Below, one piece after another: positions 16,076 through 24,060 of a stretch of 64,000 nucleotides of DNA. Below the pieces are notes generated by a model. That model was not told the DNA's origin. It worked only from the letters and a program-made list of their open reading frames with translations, and did not search any database. Positions within the stretch are counted from its first letter, which is position 1; each line of letters opens with the position of its first letter. The stretch is from assembly GCF_026342355.1 (NCBI RefSeq), contig NZ_JAPEMV010000002.1, positions 62,001-126,000 of the forward strand, written 5' to 3'. A program made the position numbers and the translations under genes. This DNA comes from Streptomyces sp. NBC_00249. Lineage in GTDB: Bacteria; Actinomycetota; Actinomycetes; Streptomycetales; Streptomycetaceae.

Positions 16076-17254
16076 TCAGAGGCCGACGATGGCGTTCCAG
16101 CGCTTGGCGAAGGAGGGGCGCTCGGCCGAGGAGATGTCCCGGGCCACCACGAGGCGCTTGCGCATGTCGTCGTCGGGGAAGATCAGCGGGTTCTCCGCCA
16201 GCTGGGCGGTCTCCTTGTCCGGGGAGCCGGCCAGGACCTCGCGGGCCGCGGGCACCGGGCAGACGTAGTTGACGGCGGCGGCGAGCTCGGCGGCCACCGC
16301 CGGGTCGTAGTAGTGGTCGACGAGGGCCTCGGCATTGGCCTTGTGCCGGGCCAGGTTGGGGACGAGCAGGCTCTCCGCCCAGAGTTCGGCGCCCTCCTCG
16401 GGGACCACGAACTCGATGTCGGGGTTGTCGGCCTGGAGCTGAATGACGTCGCCGGAGTAGGCCTGGCAGGCCAGGACGTCGCCCTTGCTCAGATCGGAGG
16501 TGTAGTCGTTGCCGGTGAAACGGCGGACGTGCTTCTTCTTCACCATGCTCTCGACCTGGTCGCACATCCGGTGGAAGTCGGTGTCGGTCCACCGGGTGAC
16601 GTCGGCGCCGTTGCCCTGCATGAGCAGCGAGTAGGACTCGTCGAGGCCGGAGAAGAGGGTGACCTTGCCCGCGAGGTCCGGGTGCCAGAGGTCCTTGACC
16701 GACTTGATCTCCCGGCCCAGCGCCTTGCGGTTGTAGGCGATGCCGGTGATCCCGGACTGCCAGGGGACGGTGTGCAGCCGGCCCTCGTCGAAGGCGGGGG
16801 AAGCCAGCTGCGGGTCGAGGTGCCTGGCCACGTTGGCCTGGGCCGAGCGGTCCATCTTCTGGGCCCAGCCCAGGTGGACGAACCGGGCGGCCATCCAGTC
16901 GCTGACCACCACGAGGTCGTGGCCGGTCGTCTGGTGGTTCATGAGGGCGGGGCTGACCTTGCCGAAGAACTCGTCGTTGTCGTTGATCTCCTCGGTGTAG
17001 CGGACCTCGATCCCGGTCCGCTCCGTGAAGGCCGCGAGCGTCGGGCGGCTCTCCTCGTCCTCGTCATCGGTGTCGATGTAGAGGGGCCAGTTGGAGAAGG
17101 AGAGGCTCCGGTCCCGGTCCGAGAGGTCCTGGCCCTGCCGCCGGTCCTCCGGGACGTAGGCGGCGGGGACACCGCACCCGGTGAGGGCGGCCAGCAGGCC
17201 CGCGGCACCGAGGCCGCGCAGCGCCGCGCGGCGGGAGAAGGCGAGTTCAGGCAT
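16076..17254 (-). CDS. Second PotD-like polyamine-binding lipoprotein (orphan)
   Basis: Substrate-binding lipoprotein of 392 residues, paralogous to the PotD at 5754-7004. It has a twin-arginine motif (SRRAALRGLG) and lipobox LTGC, then FSNWPLYIDTDDEDEE, VVSDWMAARF and RRFTGNDYTSDLSKGD. The start at 17254 has GGAGG 8 nt upstream; the frame is open 36 bp further. No permease or ATPase gene accompanies it, so it may feed the PotABC complex encoded 10 kb away. A terminator hairpin separates it from the aldehyde dehydrogenase gene upstream. Confidence 0.88.
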   Translation of the reverse strand: MPELAFSRRAALRGLGAAGLLAALTGCGVPAAYVPEDRRQGQDLSDRDRSLSFSNWPLYIDTDDEDEESRPTLAAFTERTGIEVRYTEEINDNDEFFGKVSPALMNHQTTGHDLVVVSDWMAARFVHLGWAQKMDRSAQANVARHLDPQLASPAFDEGRLHTVPWQSGITGIAYNRKALGREIKSVKDLWHPDLAGKVTLFSGLDESYSLLMQGNGADVTRWTDTDFHRMCDQVESMVKKKHVRRFTGNDYTSDLSKGDVLACQAYSGDVIQLQADNPDIEFVVPEEGAELWAESLLVPNLARHKANAEALVDHYYDPAVAAELAAAVNYVCPVPAAREVLAGSPDKETAQLAENPLIFPDDDMRKRLVVARDISSAERPSFAKRWNAIVGL

Positions 17255-17277
17255 GCCCACAGCCTCCGACAAGGCGA

Positions 17278-17318
17278 AAGGGGCGGGCAATAGACAAGGT
17301 GTCTACTGCCCGCCCCTT
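17278..17318 (-). terminator. Terminator hairpin between ALDH and orphan potD
   Basis: AAGGGGCGGGCA (17278-17289) pairs with TGCCCGCCCCTT (17307-17318), and after one mismatch TAGACA pairs with TGTCTA, giving about 18 bp of stem. It lies between the ALDH stop and the potD2 ribosome binding site, so potD2 depends on read-through or its own promoter. Confidence 0.75.
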
Positions 17319-17359
17319 CAGCGAACTGCGGTGATCAGTGCGCGCCCGGGGCCCGCGGA

Positions 17360-18799
17360 TCAGCCGTCGAGCGAGGTCATGACGTGCTTGATGCGGGTGT
17401 AGTCCTCGAAGCCGTAGGCGGAGAGGTCCTTGCCGTAGCCGGACTTCTTGAAGCCGCCGTGGGGCATCTCGGCGACGAGCGGGATGTGGGTGTTGATCCA
17501 CACACAGCCGAAGTCGAGGTTCTTGGACATCCGCATCGCGCGGCCGTGGTTCTTGGTCCACACGGAGGAGGCGAGGGCGAACTCGACGCCGTTCGCGTAC
17601 TCCAGGGCCTGGGCCTCGTCCGTGAAGGACTGGACGGTGATGACGGGGCCGAAGACCTCGTTCTGGATGATCTCGTCGTCCTGCTTGAGGCCGGAGACCA
17701 CGGTCGGGGCGTAGAAGTAGCCCTTGTCGCCGACCTGGTGGCCGCCCGCCTCGACCTTGGCGTGGGCGGGGAGGCGCTCGATGAAGCCCGCGACCTGCTT
17801 GAGCTGGTTCGGGTTGTTCAGCGGGCCGTACAGCACGTCCTCGTCGTCCGGCTGACCGGTCTTGGTCTCCGCGGCGGCCTTGGCCAGCGCGGCCACGAAC
17901 TCGTCGTGGATCGACTCGTGCACGATCACGCGGGTGGCGGCGGTGCAGTCCTGGCCGGCGTTGAAGTAGCCCGCGACGGCGATGTCCTCGACGGCCTTCG
18001 CGAGGTCGGCGTCCTCGAAGACCACGACGGGGGCCTTGCCGCCGAGCTCCAGGTGGACGCGCTTGACGTCCTTCGAGGCGCTCTCGGCGACCTGCATGCC
18101 CGCGCGCACCGAGCCGGTGATGGAGGCCATCGCCGGGGTGGAGTGCTCCACCATGGCCTTGCCGGTCTCGCGGTCGCCGCAGACGACGTTGAAGACGCCC
18201 TTGGGCAGGACCGAGTCGATGATCTCCGCCATCAGGACGGTGGAGGCCGGGGTGGTGTCCGAGGGCTTGAGCACCACGGTGTTGCCCGCGGCGATCGCCG
18301 GGGCGAACTTCCACACGGCCATCATCATCGGGTAGTTCCACGGCGCGACCTGGGCGCAGACGCCGACCGGTTCACGGCGGACGATCGAGGTCATCCCCTC
18401 CATGTACTCGCCGGCCGAACGGCCCTCCAGCAGACGCGCGGCGCCCGCGAAGAAGCGGATCTGGTCCACCATCGGCGGCAGCTCCTCGCTGGCCGTCAGG
18501 CCCAGCGGCTTGCCGGTGTTCTCCGACTCGGCGGCGACCAGCTCGTCCGCGCGCGCCTCGAAGGCGTCCGCGATCTTGAGCAGGGCCTTCTGCCGCTCGG
18601 AGGGGGTGGTGTCGCGCCAGCCCGGGAAGGCGGCAGCGGCGGCGGCCATGGCGGCGTCCACGTCGGCCTGGCCGGACAGCGGGGCGGTCGCGTAGACCTC
18701 GCCGGTGGCGGGGTTGACCACGTCGGTGGTCCGCCCGTCGGCGGCGTCCTTGAACTCTCCGCCGATGTAGTTGCGCAGACGACGCAGTTCGGTGGTCAC
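17360..18799 (-). CDS. Gamma-aminobutyraldehyde dehydrogenase-like ALDH, second copy
   Basis: NAD(P)-dependent aldehyde dehydrogenase of 479 residues. Catalytic elements are LHLELGGKAPVVV-type (here VHLELGGKAPVVVFEDADL, general-base Glu), NAGQDCTAATRVIV (nucleophile Cys) and ITGSVRAGMQVAES (nucleotide loop). The GTG at 18799 has GGAGAG about 9 nt upstream; a much longer open frame to 19057 runs across the divergent lrp gene and is rejected. It is divergent from the Lrp regulator and aminotransferase genes, which suggests it oxidises the aldehyde formed by that aminotransferase. It differs from the ALDH at 7054-8571 enough to allow another aldehyde preference. Confidence 0.9.
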   Translation of the reverse strand: MTTELRRLRNYIGGEFKDAADGRTTDVVNPATGEVYATAPLSGQADVDAAMAAAAAAFPGWRDTTPSERQKALLKIADAFEARADELVAAESENTGKPLGLTASEELPPMVDQIRFFAGAARLLEGRSAGEYMEGMTSIVRREPVGVCAQVAPWNYPMMMAVWKFAPAIAAGNTVVLKPSDTTPASTVLMAEIIDSVLPKGVFNVVCGDRETGKAMVEHSTPAMASITGSVRAGMQVAESASKDVKRVHLELGGKAPVVVFEDADLAKAVEDIAVAGYFNAGQDCTAATRVIVHESIHDEFVAALAKAAAETKTGQPDDEDVLYGPLNNPNQLKQVAGFIERLPAHAKVEAGGHQVGDKGYFYAPTVVSGLKQDDEIIQNEVFGPVITVQSFTDEAQALEYANGVEFALASSVWTKNHGRAMRMSKNLDFGCVWINTHIPLVAEMPHGGFKKSGYGKDLSAYGFEDYTRIKHVMTSLDG

Positions 18800-18897
18800 T
18801 ACAGCCACTCTCCTGATCACATGTCCAACGATTGAGACAACTCCCAAGCCTAGCCCCTCGGGCGACGCTTTCGACAGAGCCAGACCCCACCAACTAC

Positions 18898-18935
18898 GAA
18901 ATCCGTGCAATCGGAGACTCCGAACAACGGATTTC
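18898..18935. promoter_or_regulatory. Candidate Lrp-type operator in the ALDH/lrp divergent promoter
   Basis: GAAATCCGT (18898-18906) and ACGGATTTC (18927-18935) form a perfect 9-bp inverted repeat with a 20-bp spacer. A palindrome TCGGAGACTCCGA lies inside (18911-18923), and TTCCG-N5-CGGAA follows at 18941-18955. The site is 34 bp before the lrp start. Autoregulation and control of the ALDH gene are inferred. Confidence 0.6.
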
Positions 18936-18968
18936 ATCGATTCCGGGTTGCGGAACAGACGACTCCTC

Positions 18969-19472
18969 GTGCACAGTGAGGTTGTGGTCAGTCGAAGCGC
19001 AGATTCCAGGAACAGACAACCGTCCCCTTCGGTCGATGCTGTGTCCCTGGCGATCATCGAGCAACTGCAGGAGGACGGTCGCCGTCCCTACGCATCGATC
19101 GGCAAGGCCGTCGGCCTGTCCGAAGCCGCAGTGCGCCAGCGCGTACAGAAGCTGCTCGACCAGGGCGTGATGCAGATCGTCGCCGTCACCGACCCGCTCA
19201 CCGTGGGCCTGCGACGCCAGGCCATGGTCGGCATCAACGTCGAGGGAGACCTCGACCCGGTGGCCGACGCACTGACCGCAATGGCCGAGTGCGAGTACGT
19301 CGTGATGACCGCAGGGTCGTTCGACCTGATGGTGGAGATCGTCTGCGAGGACGACGACCACCTGCTCGAGACGATCAACAAGAAGATCCGCACGCTCCCC
19401 GGCGTGCGATCAACCGAAAGCTTCGTTTACCTGAAGCTGAAGAAGCAGACCTACATGTGGGGAACCAGATAA
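18969..19472 (+). CDS. Lrp/AsnC-family regulator of the polyamine/GABA block
   Basis: Regulator of 167 residues. An N-terminal helix-turn-helix (ASIGKAVGLSEAAVRQRVQK) is followed by the RAM ligand-binding/oligomerisation domain (MVGINVEGDLDPVADALTAM, YVVMTAGSFDLMVEIV, TESFVYLKL). The GTG at 18969 was chosen because the N-terminus VHSEVVVSRSAD resembles Streptomyces relatives. It is immediately upstream of the aminotransferase gene (2 bp gap) and divergent from an ALDH gene. The S. coelicolor counterpart (SCO5656) is, as I recall, described as the polyamine-utilisation regulator EpuRI; effector and targets here are inferred. Confidence 0.88.
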   Translation: MHSEVVVSRSADSRNRQPSPSVDAVSLAIIEQLQEDGRRPYASIGKAVGLSEAAVRQRVQKLLDQGVMQIVAVTDPLTVGLRRQAMVGINVEGDLDPVADALTAMAECEYVVMTAGSFDLMVEIVCEDDDHLLETINKKIRTLPGVRSTESFVYLKLKKQTYMWGTR

Positions 19473-19474
19473 CC

Positions 19475-20836
19475 GTGAGCCAGGACCTCTCCAAGACCGC
19501 GTACGACCACCTGTGGATGCACTTCACCCGCATGTCGTCGTACGAGAACTCCCCCGTACCCACCATCGTGCGGGGCGAGGGCACCTACATCTGGGACGAC
19601 AAGGGCAAGCGCTACCTGGACGGCCTCGCGGGCCTGTTCGTGGTCAACGCCGGTCACGGCCGCAAGGAACTGGCCGAGGTCGCCTACAAGCAGGCGCAGG
19701 AGCTCGCGTTCTTCCCCATCTGGTCGTACGCGCACCCCAAGGCCGTGGAGCTCGCCGAGCGCCTCGCCCACTACGCCCCGGGCGACCTGAACAAGGTCTT
19801 CTTCACCACCGGTGGCGGCGAGGCCGTCGAGACCGCCTGGAAGCTCGCCAAGCAGTACTTCAAGCTCCAGGGCAAGCACACCAAGTACAAGGTCATCTCG
19901 CGTGCGGTCGCCTACCACGGCACCCCGCAGGGCGCCCTGTCCATCACCGGCCTGCCGGCCCTGAAGGCCCCCTTCGAGCCGCTGGTCCCCGGCGCGCACA
20001 AGGTGCCGAACACCAACATCTACCGCGCCCCGATCTTCGGTGACGACCCGGAGGCCTACGGCCGCTGGTGCGCCGACCAGATCGAGCAGGAGATCCTCTT
20101 CGAGGGCGCCGACACCGTCGCCGCCGTCTTCCTGGAGCCGGTGCAGAACGCCGGCGGCTGCTTCCCGCCGCCGCCCGGGTACTTCCAGCGCGTCCGCGAG
20201 ATCTGCGACGAGTACGACGTGCTCCTCGTCTCCGACGAGACGATCTGCGCCTTCGGCCGTCTGGGCACGATGTTCGCCTGTGACAAGTTCGACTACGTGC
20301 CGGACATGATCACCTGCGCCAAGGGCATGACCTCGGGCTACTCCCCGATCGGTGCCTGCATCATCTCGGACCGCCTCGCGGAGCCCTTCTACAAGGGCGA
20401 CAACACCTTCCTGCACGGCTACACCTTCGGCGGACACCCGGTGTCCTCCGCCGTGGCGCTGGCCAACCTCGACATCTTCGACAAGGAAGGCCTGAACCAG
20501 CACGTGCTGGACCAGGAGGGCAACTTCTTCAACACCCTGAAGAAGCTGCACGACCTCCCGATCGTCGGCGACGTCCGCGGCAACGGCTTCTTCTACGGCA
20601 TCGAGCTCGTCAAGGACAAGGTCACCAAGGAGTCCTTCACCGACGAGGAGACCGAGCGCGTGCTCTACGGCTTCCTCTCCAAGGCGCTCTTCGAGAACGG
20701 CCTGTACTGCCGCGCCGACGACCGTGGGGACCCGGTCATCCAGCTGGCCCCGCCGCTGATCGCGGACCAGGGCACCTTCGACGAGATCGAAGGCATCCTG
20801 CGCTCGGTGCTCACCGAGGCGTGGACCAAGCTGTAG
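19475..20836 (+). CDS. Class III PLP-dependent aminotransferase (putrescine/GABA type)
   Basis: Enzyme of 453 residues that transfers an amino group from an omega-amine, likely putrescine, cadaverine or GABA, to a keto acid. PLP-fold elements: TTGGGEAVETAWKLAKQYF (cofactor phosphate), YHGTPQGALSITG, the Asp in LLVSDETICAFGRLG, and the Schiff-base Lys in ITCAKGMTSGYSPIGA. The GTG at 19475 lies 2 bp after the lrp stop with GGGGAA upstream. The product aldehyde would be handled by one of the two ALDHs. A strong terminator follows at 20871-20923. Confidence 0.88.
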   Translation: MSQDLSKTAYDHLWMHFTRMSSYENSPVPTIVRGEGTYIWDDKGKRYLDGLAGLFVVNAGHGRKELAEVAYKQAQELAFFPIWSYAHPKAVELAERLAHYAPGDLNKVFFTTGGGEAVETAWKLAKQYFKLQGKHTKYKVISRAVAYHGTPQGALSITGLPALKAPFEPLVPGAHKVPNTNIYRAPIFGDDPEAYGRWCADQIEQEILFEGADTVAAVFLEPVQNAGGCFPPPPGYFQRVREICDEYDVLLVSDETICAFGRLGTMFACDKFDYVPDMITCAKGMTSGYSPIGACIISDRLAEPFYKGDNTFLHGYTFGGHPVSSAVALANLDIFDKEGLNQHVLDQEGNFFNTLKKLHDLPIVGDVRGNGFFYGIELVKDKVTKESFTDEETERVLYGFLSKALFENGLYCRADDRGDPVIQLAPPLIADQGTFDEIEGILRSVLTEAWTKL

Positions 20837-20870
20837 GACCAAGCGGTAAAGAGCACCACAGAGTCCTGAC

Positions 20871-20923
20871 CACACGGCCCGGATCCTCCGTTCGAGTGAG
20901 AACGCGGGGGTCCGGGCCGTGTG
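20871..20923 (+). terminator. Strong terminator after the aminotransferase gene
   Basis: CACACGGCCCGGA (20871-20883) pairs perfectly with TCCGGGCCGTGTG (20911-20923); TCCTCCG and CGGGGG extend the stem inward with a G-T pair. Confidence 0.85.
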
Positions 20924-21018
20924 CTGTCACCATCCAAGACGTTCATCTCTTTACATCTCAGTGCGGCGCCAGTGACCGAAAGGGCTCCGCTTCGTTCCCC
21001 CGGACGGAGGTGTACGCC

Positions 21019-21798
21019 ATGGTGGCTCCACCGGACAGTGCCCGGCTCGACAGTGCCCAGGGTGTCCCGAGTGTCCCGCCCCAGGACGATCTGCTCTGGG
21101 CGCGGTCCCTGCACTACTCCCACAGCGGTTCGCCCGGCCTGATCGGGGTCTCCGTCGGAGTCCGTCAGGGGGAGATCCTCGCCGTGACCGGCCCGCGCGG
21201 CGCCGGGAAGACCACCTTGCTGAGCGCCCTGGCCGGACTGCTGGTCCCCGAGCAGGGCGAGATCTGGTTCAACAGCCTCCCGGTCCACACCCTGCGCCCC
21301 CTGGCCCGCGAGCGGCTGCGCCGTGACCGGTTCGCCTGGATCGGGCCCGAGCCGCAGCTGCTGCCCGAGCTCAAGGTGTGGGAGAACGCCGCCCTGCCGC
21401 TGCTGATCTCCGGCGTCCCCCACCGCACCGCCAAGCACACCGCCTGCGAATGGCTGGACCGCCTCGACATCGGCGGCTTCGCCCGCAAACGCCCCGGCGC
21501 GCTCAACCGAGCCGAGTCCCAGCGGGTCGCCCTCGCCCGGGCCCTGGCCGGGGCACCCTCCGTGCTCTTCGCCGACGAGCCCACCGCCTGCCTGCACCGC
21601 GCCGAGCGCGCGCTGCTGCTCCGCACCCTCACCACGGCGGCCCGCTCCCACGGGATCACCGTGCTCCTCGCCACCCACGACGAGGAGACGGCCGCCGTGG
21701 CCGACCGCCGGGTGGCCCTGCTCGACGGCCGCCCCGCCGGAGCCGCCGCCCCGCCCCCGACGACGGAGGACCAGGCCGCGTGCTCGCTCTCCGCCTAG
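21019..21798 (+). CDS. ABC transporter ATP-binding protein, MacB/LolD-like, degenerate signature
   Basis: ATPase of 259 residues. Walker A is GPRGAGKTTLLSALAG and Walker B is VLFADEPTACLH, with the switch His in LLATHDEETAAVAD. The signature that is normally LSGGE reads LNRAESQRVALARAL, an unusual substitution of both glycines. The ATG at 21019 has GGAGG 8 nt upstream. The C-terminus is Pro/Ala-rich. It overlaps the next, membrane-protein gene by 19 bp, and the pair should form an export or lipoprotein/peptide-handling system of the FtsX/MacB class. ATP hydrolysis may be slow or asymmetric. Confidence 0.85.
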   Translation: MVAPPDSARLDSAQGVPSVPPQDDLLWARSLHYSHSGSPGLIGVSVGVRQGEILAVTGPRGAGKTTLLSALAGLLVPEQGEIWFNSLPVHTLRPLARERLRRDRFAWIGPEPQLLPELKVWENAALPLLISGVPHRTAKHTACEWLDRLDIGGFARKRPGALNRAESQRVALARALAGAPSVLFADEPTACLHRAERALLLRTLTTAARSHGITVLLATHDEETAAVADRRVALLDGRPAGAAAPPPTTEDQAACSLSA

Positions 21799-22862
21799 CC
21801 CGCGGCTCCCGGCCCGCCGTCCAGGTGCGCCGGCTGCTGGTCGCCGCCGCCTCGGCCGGTACCGGATTCCTGCTGCTGTACGTCCTGGCGGAGGCCACGG
21901 ACCGGCCCGCCGGATCGTTCCCTCGGCTGCTGTGGGCCCTGGTCCCGCTCGCCGCCACCGTCCAGTTCGCGGTGGCGGTGGCCCGGACCGACCCGGCGAC
22001 CCGGCCCCGGGAGGGGATGGACGCGGCCGGGCTGGGACCCGTACGGCTCACCCTGGCCGCCGCGGTCTCCACCGCCGTCGCGTGCACCCTCGGCTGCGCC
22101 CTGGCCCTGGCCGCCTTCCTGCACCTGCGGGGCGACCTCGCCGGTCTGCCCTTCGACGGGGCCGCCGTCCGGATGCTGCACGCGGACCGGCCGCTGCCGG
22201 TGGCCGCCGCCCTCACCCTGCTGGCCCTGGTCCCGCTCACGGCCTCCCTCACCACCGCCCTCGCCCTGCGCCCCCGCCCCCCGCACGCCGGGCTGAGCCC
22301 CCAGACCGGGGTGCCCTGGGGGGTGGCCATCACCGCCTGCGGGCTCACCGTCCTGGCCTACGCGGGCACCGGCGGCCCGGCCGTACCGGCGGGCTGGACA
22401 CTGATCGCCGCCGGACTGGCCCTCGCCGGCCCGGGACTGGCCTACGCCTGCGGCACCCTGGTGCAGGCCGTACGCCCAGGCGCGCTGCGGCTGCTGGCCG
22501 GGCGGTCCCTCCAGGAGGAGGCGCCCCGCATCGGCCGTCCGCTCGGGGTGCTCTGCGCCGTCGGGGCGGCCACCCTGACCGCGCTCGCCGCCCGGGGCCA
22601 GGACGGACCCCTGACCCCGCTCGGGCCGCTCACCGGGCCGGCCGGCCTGCTGGTGGCGCTGTGCGCGGCCGCGACCCTGCTCACCTCGGCGGTCGAATCC
22701 CGCCAGGCCCGCTACGCCGTCCGGGCCACCCTGGCCGGGCTGGGCACTCCGGGCACGGTGCTGCGTACGGCCGCGACCGTGCGGGCCGTGGCCCTGCTCG
22801 CCGGCTGCGTACCGCTCGTGTGGGGTGTGGCACAGCTGACGTCGCTGGCGTTGACCCGCTGA
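21780..22862 (+). CDS. Polytopic membrane partner of the ABC ATPase (FtsX-like permease)
   Basis: Membrane protein of 360 residues with about eight hydrophobic segments, for example LLVAAASAGTGFLLLYVLAE, VAAALTLLALVPLTASLTTA and GLLVALCAAATLLTSAVESR. The QARYAVRATLAGLGTPGTVL stretch near the C-terminus resembles the cytoplasmic coupling segment of FtsX-type permeases (RR..A.L..LG). The GTG at 21780 lies inside the upstream ATPase gene and has GGAGG 10 nt before it, so the two are coupled. Identity of cargo is unknown. Confidence 0.75.
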   Translation: MLALRLARGSRPAVQVRRLLVAAASAGTGFLLLYVLAEATDRPAGSFPRLLWALVPLAATVQFAVAVARTDPATRPREGMDAAGLGPVRLTLAAAVSTAVACTLGCALALAAFLHLRGDLAGLPFDGAAVRMLHADRPLPVAAALTLLALVPLTASLTTALALRPRPPHAGLSPQTGVPWGVAITACGLTVLAYAGTGGPAVPAGWTLIAAGLALAGPGLAYACGTLVQAVRPGALRLLAGRSLQEEAPRIGRPLGVLCAVGAATLTALAARGQDGPLTPLGPLTGPAGLLVALCAAATLLTSAVESRQARYAVRATLAGLGTPGTVLRTAATVRAVALLAGCVPLVWGVAQLTSLALTR

Positions 22863-22888
22863 CGGGACCAGCCCTTAGTGTGGGCCGA

Positions 22889-23980
22889 ATGGTCAACGCA
22901 GACATCGAGATCGAGACGCTCGCCGAATTCGACCGGGTCGTCGCCCGGGGCTCGCTGAGCGGCTACCGGGTCCAGTCGGTCAACCTGCTGGAGCGGACGT
23001 TCGCCCTGCTCTCCGCCGACACCTCCGCGGCGGTGTTCCTCGGCTGCCCGATGGAGCCGGACGCCTCGGTGAAGGTCCGCGCGGACGGCGCGCTCGTCTT
23101 CCCACCCGTCCCTGACCTGCCCTTCAACCCGTACCGGGGCCTGCTGTACACGGCCGAGGAGCTGTTCTCCGAACTGGAGGACGACTACGAGGCCACCCCG
23201 GACGCCCAGGCGTACGCCTGGTTCCAGGAGACCAAGTCCGACGGCGACATCTTCTCCTCGATGCTGCGCTCCATCCACGACGACGCGGTCTCCGACGCCC
23301 TCGACGAGCACCTCGCCGGTGCCCGCGTCGTGGGCGTGATGGGCGGCCACGCCATGGCCCGGGACGGCGCCGACTACCGCGGCGCGGCGGAGCTCGGCCG
23401 GGCGCTGACCCGGTCGGGGCTGACGGTCGCCACGGGCGGCGGCCCGGGGGCGATGGAGGCCGCCAACCTCGGCGCCTACCTGGCCCCGGCCCCGGACGAG
23501 GCCCTGCCCGAGGCCCTGGAACTGCTGGCCAAGACCCCCTCCTTCGCCCCGTCGGTCTCCGACTGGGCGCGCGCGGCCTTCGCCGTACGGGAGCGCTGGC
23601 CCGGTGGCGGCGACTCGGTGGGCATCCCCACCTGGTTCTACGGGCACGAGCCGCCGAACGCCTTCGCGGGCCAGATCGCCAAGTACTTCGCGAACGCCAC
23701 CCGTGAGGACGGGCTCCTCGCACGGTGCAACGCCGGCGTGGTGTTCCTGCCGGGTGCGGCGGGCACCGTGCAGGAGATCTTCGACAACGCGACCCCGAAC
23801 TACTACCGGTCTCGGTCCGAGCCGACGCCGATGGTCCTCGTCGGACGCGCCCACTGGACCGAGCACCTGCCGGCCTGGCCGCTGCTCCAGGCACTGGCGC
23901 GCGGCCGTGCCATGGAGTCCCGGATCGCGCTGGTGGACTCGGTGGACGAGGTCCCGGCGGTACTCGCGTCGATCGGCTGA
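22889..23980 (+). CDS. LOG-family Rossmann protein (diverged, with N-terminal extension)
   Basis: Protein of 363 residues. Residues from about 150 on have the LOG/lysine-decarboxylase-like Rossmann fold: VGVMGGHAMARDGADYRG, TVATGGGPGAMEAANLGAYL and VVFLPGAAGTVQEIFDNATP. Typical LOG enzymes release cytokinin bases from nucleotides and carry GGGxGLM and PGGxGTxxE; here these are GGGPGAM and PGAAGTVQE, and about 140 extra residues precede them. The activity is therefore uncertain. It follows the ABC pair by 26 bp and may be cotranscribed. Confidence 0.75.
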   Translation: MVNADIEIETLAEFDRVVARGSLSGYRVQSVNLLERTFALLSADTSAAVFLGCPMEPDASVKVRADGALVFPPVPDLPFNPYRGLLYTAEELFSELEDDYEATPDAQAYAWFQETKSDGDIFSSMLRSIHDDAVSDALDEHLAGARVVGVMGGHAMARDGADYRGAAELGRALTRSGLTVATGGGPGAMEAANLGAYLAPAPDEALPEALELLAKTPSFAPSVSDWARAAFAVRERWPGGGDSVGIPTWFYGHEPPNAFAGQIAKYFANATREDGLLARCNAGVVFLPGAAGTVQEIFDNATPNYYRSRSEPTPMVLVGRAHWTEHLPAWPLLQALARGRAMESRIALVDSVDEVPAVLASIG

Positions 23981-24009
23981 GTCCGGGAGGCAACTTCCGG
24001 GCCCGTTCA

Positions 24010-24047
24010 CACGTCTGGCAGAGGTACCGCAAAACCTGCCAGACGTG
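24010..24047 (+). terminator. Perfect 12-bp hairpin before the DMT transporter gene
   Basis: CACGTCTGGCAG (24010-24021) pairs with CTGCCAGACGTG (24036-24047) across a 14-nt loop. It sits between the LOG gene and the GTG of the DMT gene, only 13 bp from that start. It could terminate the LOG transcript or regulate the downstream gene. Confidence 0.6.
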
Positions 24048-24060
24048 AACGGAGCCTTCT

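Noticed and set aside
18800..19057. N-terminal extension of the second aldehyde dehydrogenase
   Set aside because: It would cross the divergent promoter and overlap the lrp start; the GTG at 18799 has a ribosome binding site and matches the family's usual length.
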